Assembly: GCF_000006565.2 (NCBI RefSeq)
Contig: NC_031470.1
Coordinates: forward strand, 1,614,954 to 1,678,953
DNA from: Toxoplasma gondii ME49
Taxonomy: Eukaryota; Apicomplexa; Conoidasida; Eucoccidiorida; Sarcocystidae
Direction of reading: 5' to 3'
Length of the DNA: 64,000 nt
Part shown: one piece after another, positions 58,601 to 64,000 of the stretch
How the letters are laid out: each line of letters opens with the position of its first letter
Numbering within the stretch: the stretch's first letter is position 1
Notes under the pieces: model-generated
Database searches by the model: none
Told to the model about the DNA's origin: nothing
Seen by the model: only the letters and a program-made list of their open reading frames with translations
Made by a program: the position numbers and the translations under genes

Positions 58601-61600
58601 TGGAGCGTAAGTCGTCTGAAGATCCACCTTCCGGGATTCTCGCTCTTGCCCTCTCCCGGCGACACCTGCCTTTCTGTCTACTCCCTTCGTCTTGTTCACT
58701 TCACTTCCCTCTAGCGATATCTTCGCTTTCGGTGCTGTTTCTCTTCCTTGCGGTCTGGAGCGAAAAATACCTTTTTCAGTGCCTTCGATGCCCTGCGTGT
58801 ACCTAACGGGGAAGTGGGTCGAATTCAAGGCTTTCATCTCTTCCTTCCTGTGCTCTCTTTCGACCTATGTGTTTAGAGAGCAGAGGACACAGAGGCGGAT
58901 CTACGTCTCTCTTTCATTTTTTCGATGTTTACGAGAAACGCGTTGCCGACTCTGCGGTGTTGCGTTCTTTCCGACTGGTTCGTTTTTCTTCGAGCTCTGT
59001 CCATGTTTCTCATGGAGCAACGTCTTTGTTTCTTCTCCTTTTTCCTCAGCCTGGATGTGTGTGCCGACGTTGGTGGTGGAAATCGGATTTGCCGCCGTCG
59101 TTGTCTGCACCTTCTACGATTTTATTTTCCTCGACCATTTTTCGCTCATTCTCAATTCAATCGTCTTCCTCATGGTTTCCTCCAGCATCGTCTTCTACAC
59201 CGCCTCGGTAGGTGTCTGTGCGGAACTTCCACGTCTGTTCCTTGCGCACAGATAAGACGCAAAAGGCGACTTTCAAAGTGAATATCGTATTCGCAAAGGC
59301 GTTGAAAACTCTCCGCTTTTCTCTCTCTTCCGGTTTACCGGTGAAGACCTTCGCAACACGCTTGGAAGAGTGGGGTGAACCAGCGGGGCTCTGTTGTCAG
59401 AGAACAGAGGGAACGAGGAACGGTTAAGACACTCAGGATGCTGGTGAATTTCGTACAGCGTCGCGCGAAGTCCCTTTCTGCCTTTTTGCCAATCATACAA
59501 CTTATCAGAAGCTTTCTATCAACCTCTGACGCGCATTTGACTGTACGCCGGATCTCGGCGCGGGCCTTCGCAATTAGAGGCTCTGTCTCGATTGTTTTGG
59601 AGTCTTGCAGAAGATGTTCTCTTTTTCTCCCTTTGGGCTTCTTTCCTCTTTCCCCTTCTCTCGAGGAACAGACTTCCACCTATCCGTATTTCTCCCTGTG
59701 TGCTTGTGGGGTAGGGATCTGATGAGTTTCTCTTGAACGACGTCGAGAGAAAACGCTAGATTCTTGCAGGGATCTCATGAGTACAGCGCCGGACTTGCCT
59801 GTCTCGTTTGCAGCATGTTGACGGCACCCTCACGTCTGTTCTCTTTCCAGTCTTCACCTTCGTTATTCTTCGCATTTCCTTCCTCCAAGCTGTCGTGTGG
59901 AACATTCTCTTCCTCATCGTCACCGTTGCCCGGTAAACAGGAGAAGAGGGTAGAAGACGAACAGAGCATCTCGCGCTCTTCCCTGCGACGTCTGTTTCAC
60001 CCTAAGCGTGCAACGGTTCAGTGCGTTTCCCTGCGAATACAAAAGTCGCAGAGACACCAAGGTTCTCTGGAGACACGCACATCTGGACAGGGCATCTGTG
60101 GCGAGGATCGCGTTGCGAGGTCTGTTTGCCCCCAATCTGAGTTAGAGAATCTGGAAGCTACGGTCTGCATCTTGCTCGTAATTCATGTCGGTCGAACTCG
60201 ACTGTTCAGCTCTCCTTTGTTTCGTCGCGTGTCTGTTCCCGGGCCGTTTTTTTTCCTCGGAACGCCGGTTATTGGACGGAAAAATTTTTTTTCGGGAATT
60301 GCGTGAGTTGGCATGTCGCTTCTTTGTTCCTCGAGTCTTTCGACTCTGTTTCCGACGCCGTTGCCTTTCTGTTTCCTTGCAGATTCATGCTCGATAAGAA
60401 GTACTTGCCCCCACTAAATTTCGTCCACTACATTCCACTGTTCATTGGCATAGACGTCTTTGTCGGTGAGTGGCTGGACTTTGGAAAGAAACATCCTGTC
60501 CACGGAATTCTTCTGTTTTTGTCTCCGCACACGGTTTCGGAAACATGGCATTTCTCCAAGGGAAAGCAGCAGATGGATGACATGTCATATCTAGGTTCTG
60601 CCCTGTCATTCATGAATGGAGACTGTAAACAGCCAACGTCTACATCAAGCACAAACATCTGTGCGCATGTGTATAGCTTCATCGATGTACATCCAGGTAA
60701 GCGACATAGCTCTTTGCCTATAGCTATGTGTACTTGTGTGTGCAAGTCAATAGGTGCGTATATATTTGTATATATATAGATATTTGCAAATATATATATT
60801 TATATACGAATATAAATAAATGTACAGATAGATAGATATATTAGTATACAGTGGACACAGTCTGTGGATGAGTTCGTGTCGATCAGGAGAGAGAGGCTGC
60901 AAAGTGGCATTTTTGTGTCTGCTTGCCTCTTTGTAAGAAATTCTTTTTGAGGTGTGATGCTAAACCGCATCCCTTTCTTCAGCCTTTGTCGGTTATCGCC
61001 TGGAGTACAACCAGCGCAAGTCGTTCTTGCTGGACTACTCAGTGGACGCGTCTCGCAGGAAGCAACGAGAAATTCTCAACACGATGCTTCCCTCCTTCGT
61101 CGTCGACCAGATGATTAACTCGGAACTCAACGAAGAAGGGTATGGACAAGTGTAGCATGCGTCGTACGATCTTGACGCTGTCGTCTCAAGAATGCTGGAG
61201 ACGGTCAAGAAAGGTCAAGTGTATTCACAGGCGGCGCACTGTCTCTGTCATCCCGCTGCTTGAGTCGACTCCGATTATTGTGCCTAGATATACTTTTGAT
61301 TTCTTCTGCACGAATCTCAGTCTTTTTACATATATATATATATATATATATATGCTATATATGCATATAAGCGTAGGTAGAGTTATCTACGGCTTGTATA
61401 GCTATGCACATGTTGGCCAGTCTGTGTTTATTGGCATGTATGTACAAGAGCGTTTGATGATGAGAGCAACGGGAGGTGACGCTTTTGTGTTGTTTGTGTT
61501 CCATTCAGGATTCCGACGTCCCTCAAGGCCGAAGACAGAGGAACTGTGTCAGTCATTTTCTGCGATGTCTACGAATTCCAGCATGTCGTCGCATCCATCG

Positions 61601-62765
61601 AACCGACGCGTCTCGTCGAGGTAACTCTTTTCAGATTCTCCGCGAGGAACGGACCTTTTCATCGTCACACATGCCCTTTGCTTATCTCTAGGGCAAACAG
61701 GGGAGACGATCTTTCCAGAAAAAGTGAAGTAAACGCTGCCGTTTTTTTTTCTCTGTCCTTTTCTTTCGCCGTAGCCGACGCCTTGTCTGTCTGTTCGGAA
61801 CTCTGGAACGACGGTCGACGACTCTTTTTCTCTGCGTTTCGCTGGTTTCGAACCTTTCAGTTCGCTGTTTTTCACGCAAAACGCATGTTCTCTCTTGCGC
61901 GTTTGCCTCAGGTCTTGGATTCTCTTTTTCTCTGCTTCGACCGCAGTGCCGAACAGTTTGGTTGCACAAAAATCGAGACCGTCTTCGAAACCTACCTGGC
62001 AGGTAGGCCCCCTCGCTTTTTCACTTTTGTTGCTCCTCCGCAGTTCTCTTCCTCTCTGCTCTCGGTTACTCACGACCATTAAAGGGAGGCCTCTTCCTCA
62101 CTCCAAAGCCTCTCTCACGTTATCGGCATTTTCCTGTGCGCCAGCGTTCGCAGGAATTCAACAGCAAATTGCATGTCTGCATACATTTCAATGAGACACT
62201 GATACATATATGTATAAATACATGTCTGCGTCTCCTACGTTGCTTTATTCTTTTGTTTTTTTAGCTCCTATTTGCCCTCTCTTCACGTTTCGCCTCATCT
62301 CTGGTCTCACGCGTAGACTTTCGTTGTGTAAGTGGAATTCGTTCTCCCATCTCTTTTTTCCGTCTTGCTTTATTATTGTCTTTGTCTCCTCTCAGCCGCC
62401 GGCCTCCAGCCTGGTCGCGAAGCATCACCGGCATCGTACCAGCAAGACGCATGCGACGCCCTCGAGTACGGCCCCTGCCTTCTTTCGTTTCTTTTGCCTT
62501 TCCTTGCACTCTTCGTTTGTTTTAGAGCTTTCTTTCCGCCGTTTCTTCTGTGCGTTTCGTCCCCATCGGCAACTCATTATCCAGAGAAAATTCCCTCGCA
62601 TGTGCATGCACACAATTTCTTCCTCACGCTGTCTCCCCCCCCCTCCTCATGCGCATACACACATGGAAATTCCTGAGCATATCCCTTTGTAGAATACTTA
62701 AATTTAGGTGCTTTAGTACTTCAGTACGTTCACAAGCTTGTATCACATATATCTTAATATCAAAG

Positions 62766-62796
<31 letters not shown>

Positions 62797-62825
62797 GCGT
62801 ACATATTCATATGTATATACATGTA

Positions 62826-62863
<38 letters not shown>

Positions 62864-64000
62864 TGTATGTGCGTACATGCACAGCTGTTTAGGTACACAT
62901 TTATACATGTGTGTATACGTATGTCTGTGCAAACGTTGATTGTGCAATGTTTGCTTTGTTTCAGCATGGCACTGGCGATGCTGGAAGTCGCTGCACAGAT
63001 TCGCTACGAAGTGAAAAGCAATCAGGGAGTTTTATCGGGGTCTGCTGTCGGCTCGAGCTCAGCCGTCGGCCCCGCGGTGTCTGCCTCCAATCTTGAGGCT
63101 TCGGGCAACCACATGGAGCCTCGGCTTTCTCTCCATGGTCACAACTCTGGTACGAAACAAAAAAGAATCACATTGATGTTTGAATTAAATGAACATACAT
63201 GTATATATATAGATAGATATAGGTATAGATATGGATGCATGGATTTAACATGTATACTATGTGGGTGAGGAGTAGAAAGTATATCTGTGTTAAGAGGCAA
63301 GAGTAGTGATTAGGAAAACGACGAAGGTAAGTGAGGGGGTGGAGAGAGGCGGCAAGGGGAGGGAAGGGAGAAGGGCAGGAGACGTGATGAAGGAAGAGTG
63401 AGAAGAGATCATTTAGAAAAAGATATCCATGGCCAACTAGCGACATTCGGGGACCAGCATCCAAAGTCTCTTGTGCTTTCATGGCCATCGTGTTCGGGGG
63501 TACACCAGGTGTACTGACACTCAGCGTAGACTTGAAAAGCCATGCAGTGCTTGAAGGCTCTGTGATGCTAAGGAGTTGACGAAATGCTTCACACGGTAGT
63601 CGGTACTACAGGGAGTAGACGCGCCGCACGACCGTCCACGCAGTTCTGTAGAGGAGACACTTGGGGACCCAAACTGGGAACATGCTCATTGTCTGAAGGA
63701 GTCCCTTGGAAGGGTGTCGGCCGGGAGCCGGAGGCGGCCAGCCGTCTTCTTCACAAACATCTTCTCTGTAGGCCTCAGCTTGGTCGTTTTAGGAAGTCAG
63801 GTCGCAGGCTATGCACTCATCGAACCGAGTCTGTTGCCGCTGGCCGGTCTCTCTGAACGCGGCTGTCCCTGGAGACTTTAAGGAGGAGTGGTGAGGGAAA
63901 CTGGGGGGCATGTTTCTAGTTCTTGATGCGTGCAAAGGAGTCTCCAGAGACGCCAGTTCGGGGAGCAGGAGTTCGTCAACGACATTTGCTTTTTTTTAGG
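40663..64000 (+). CDS. GC: P4-type ATPase/guanylate cyclase fusion, partial (C1 present, C2 beyond the window)
   Basis: An N-terminal lipid-flippase-type P4-ATPase (aminophospholipid translocase fold) is followed by a second multi-helix block and class III guanylate cyclase domains. Exons, with phases agreeing except where noted: 40663-40786, 41113-43329, 43808-44003, 44330-44616, 44866-45255, 45628-46607, 47024-47529, 48038-48423, 48856-49881, 50529-50761, 51606-51735, 52425-52545, 52856-52959, 53169-53338, 53823-53915, 54269-54375, about 54654-54797 (junction out of phase in my model), 55053-55166, 55741-55798, 56162-56265, 56830-57096, 57690-58035, 58503-58606, 59050-59211, 59851-59932, 60383-60465, 60983-61139, 61509-61620, 61912-62002, 62396-62465, 62965-63149; the next begins at 64000. 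In Toxoplasma and Plasmodium this enzyme supplies cGMP for PKG at the plasma membrane. Large low-complexity inserts interrupt the ATPase. The first exon and start are the least certain part. Confidence 0.96.
41113..56265 (+). other. P4-ATPase module of the fusion protein
   Basis: P-type ATPase landmarks in order: the P4 N-terminal signature FPSNAIYTHRYSAMTFIFKN; actuator motif DGET at 41664-41675 (LDGETNLKFK); phosphorylation motif DKTGT at 43206-43220; nucleotide-domain motif QASSPDEE (exon 48038-48423); KGAD across the 48423/48856 junction; then TGDN where TGDK is usual (49881/50529 junction). The hinge motif GDGGND is at 52425-52441, and C-terminal helices with FVHGRLSLMR, FFWTTLPGIIHGYSDQD and later hydrophobic exons follow. 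Very large, poorly conserved inserts flank the phosphorylation site (in exon 41113-43329 from about 42320, and exons 43808-49500), rich in Ser, Gly, Glu and Arg. The membrane exons are short and regular. Confidence 0.93.
43443..43464 (+). repeat. (AT)n microsatellite in intron
   Basis: About 11 AT units in the intron after exon 41113-43329 of the P4-ATPase/cyclase gene. Confidence 0.9.
58071..58089 (+). repeat. (TA)n microsatellite in intron
   Basis: About nine TA units shortly after the donor at 58036, followed by interrupted TATATG repeats to about 58120. Confidence 0.9.
61329..61353 (+). repeat. (AT)n microsatellite in intron
   Basis: About 12 AT units between the exons ending at 61139 and starting at 61509. 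Confidence 0.9.
62750..62870 (+). repeat. Compound (AT)n microsatellite cluster in intron
   Basis: Two long alternating AT runs (about 62766-62789 and 62829-62860) are joined by interrupted TATATG/CATATA repeats, about 100 bp upstream of the acceptor at 62964. Both runs are self-complementary and could form hairpins. Confidence 0.9.
63150..63999 (+). other. Intron of the P4-ATPase/cyclase gene, reaching the right edge
   Basis: The donor G|GTACG follows exon 62965-63149 (phase 1). The window ends TTTGCTTTTTTTTAG|G, a strong acceptor, so the next exon starts at the last base. The 91-codon open frame at 63584-63856 inside it shows no cyclase resemblance and I treat it as chance. Confidence 0.7.

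Larger units (their letters stand above)
57690..63149 (+). other. Cyclase membrane block and first catalytic domain (C1)
   Basis: Exon 57690-58035 is a Gly/Ala-rich linker ending in the segment QIHNKKSFLKRLVPW. Exons 58503-60465 encode about six hydrophobic helices (for example LVVEIGFAAVVVCTFYDFI, FVILRISFLQAVVWNILF). Exon 60983-61139 carries the juxtamembrane cyclase helix REILNTMLPSFVVDQM. C1 follows: GTVSVIFCDVYEFQHVV with the first metal Asp (61564-61566), FDRSAEQFGCTKIETVFETYLA with Glu at 61987-61989 where the second metal Asp is expected, an insert, then DMALAMLEVAAQIR. The glutamate of KIET, the guanine-selecting position in guanylate cyclases, is kept. The paired C2 domain lies beyond the right edge. 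Confidence 0.9.

Noticed and set aside
63584..63856. 91-codon plus-strand frame near the right edge
   Set aside because: It lies inside the last intron; no cyclase similarity and no splice sites in the right phase.
1..64000. CRISPR arrays, tRNA/rRNA genes, transposons, mitochondrial-DNA insertions
   Set aside because: I saw no regular spacer arrays, no cloverleaf or rRNA-like stretches, no transposase or reverse transcriptase frames, and no cox1/cob-like AT-rich segment. The only organellar insert I can support is the sufB piece. A database search could still reveal short mitochondrial fragments.

Overview
The window reads as nuclear DNA of a coccidian apicomplexan, most likely Toxoplasma gondii or a close relative (Hammondia, Neospora). 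The reasons are: (i) a P4-type ATPase fused in one frame to a guanylate cyclase, an arrangement known only from alveolates; (ii) a rhoptry-family pseudokinase; (iii) intron-dense genes with short exons joined by GTAAG/GTGAG...CAG splice sites; and (iv) a nuclear-inserted scrap of apicoplast sufB that still uses TGA where tryptophan is expected. Species and strain cannot be fixed from the sequence alone.

Left third (1-30.4 kb), mostly minus strand. The left edge holds exons of an unrecognised minus-strand gene (238-1352) and a long open frame for a secreted or membrane-anchored, very basic/acidic protein (1950-4040). A small five-exon plus-strand gene (5826-7623) encodes a SAYSvFN-domain membrane protein with a C-terminal SEC-C zinc motif. 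It converges, with 40 bp between stop codons, on a very large minus-strand gene (26589 to 7664, about 19 kb, at least 20 exons) encoding a type II membrane or secreted glycoside hydrolase family 81 (endo-beta-1,3-glucanase-like) protein. One of its introns carries the apicoplast sufB fragment (14519-14908). A minus-strand ROP-like pseudokinase follows (30384-28885).

Middle (30.4-40.6 kb). A complete four-exon plus-strand gene (33932-36187) encodes a 255-residue polytopic membrane protein of the phytol/farnesol/dolichol-kinase-like family; its first intron is GC-AG. Downstream are a 44-bp minisatellite, a 21-bp duplication and about 3.6 kb of pyrimidine-rich sequence that looks like promoter and 5' leader for the next gene.

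Right 23 kb (40.66-64.0 kb, plus strand). This is one gene, the P4-ATPase/guanylate cyclase, with 31 exons reconstructed here mainly from splice-site and reading-phase agreement. It runs from the N-terminus through the ATPase, the cyclase transmembrane block and most of the first catalytic domain (C1), then leaves the window at an acceptor at the last base. In apicomplexans this enzyme makes the cGMP that drives PKG-dependent motility, egress and invasion. Introns here carry many AT microsatellites and are strongly C/T rich on the coding strand.

Most exon borders are my own splice predictions without transcript evidence. Where phase agrees across junctions I call them with confidence; where it does not I say so.
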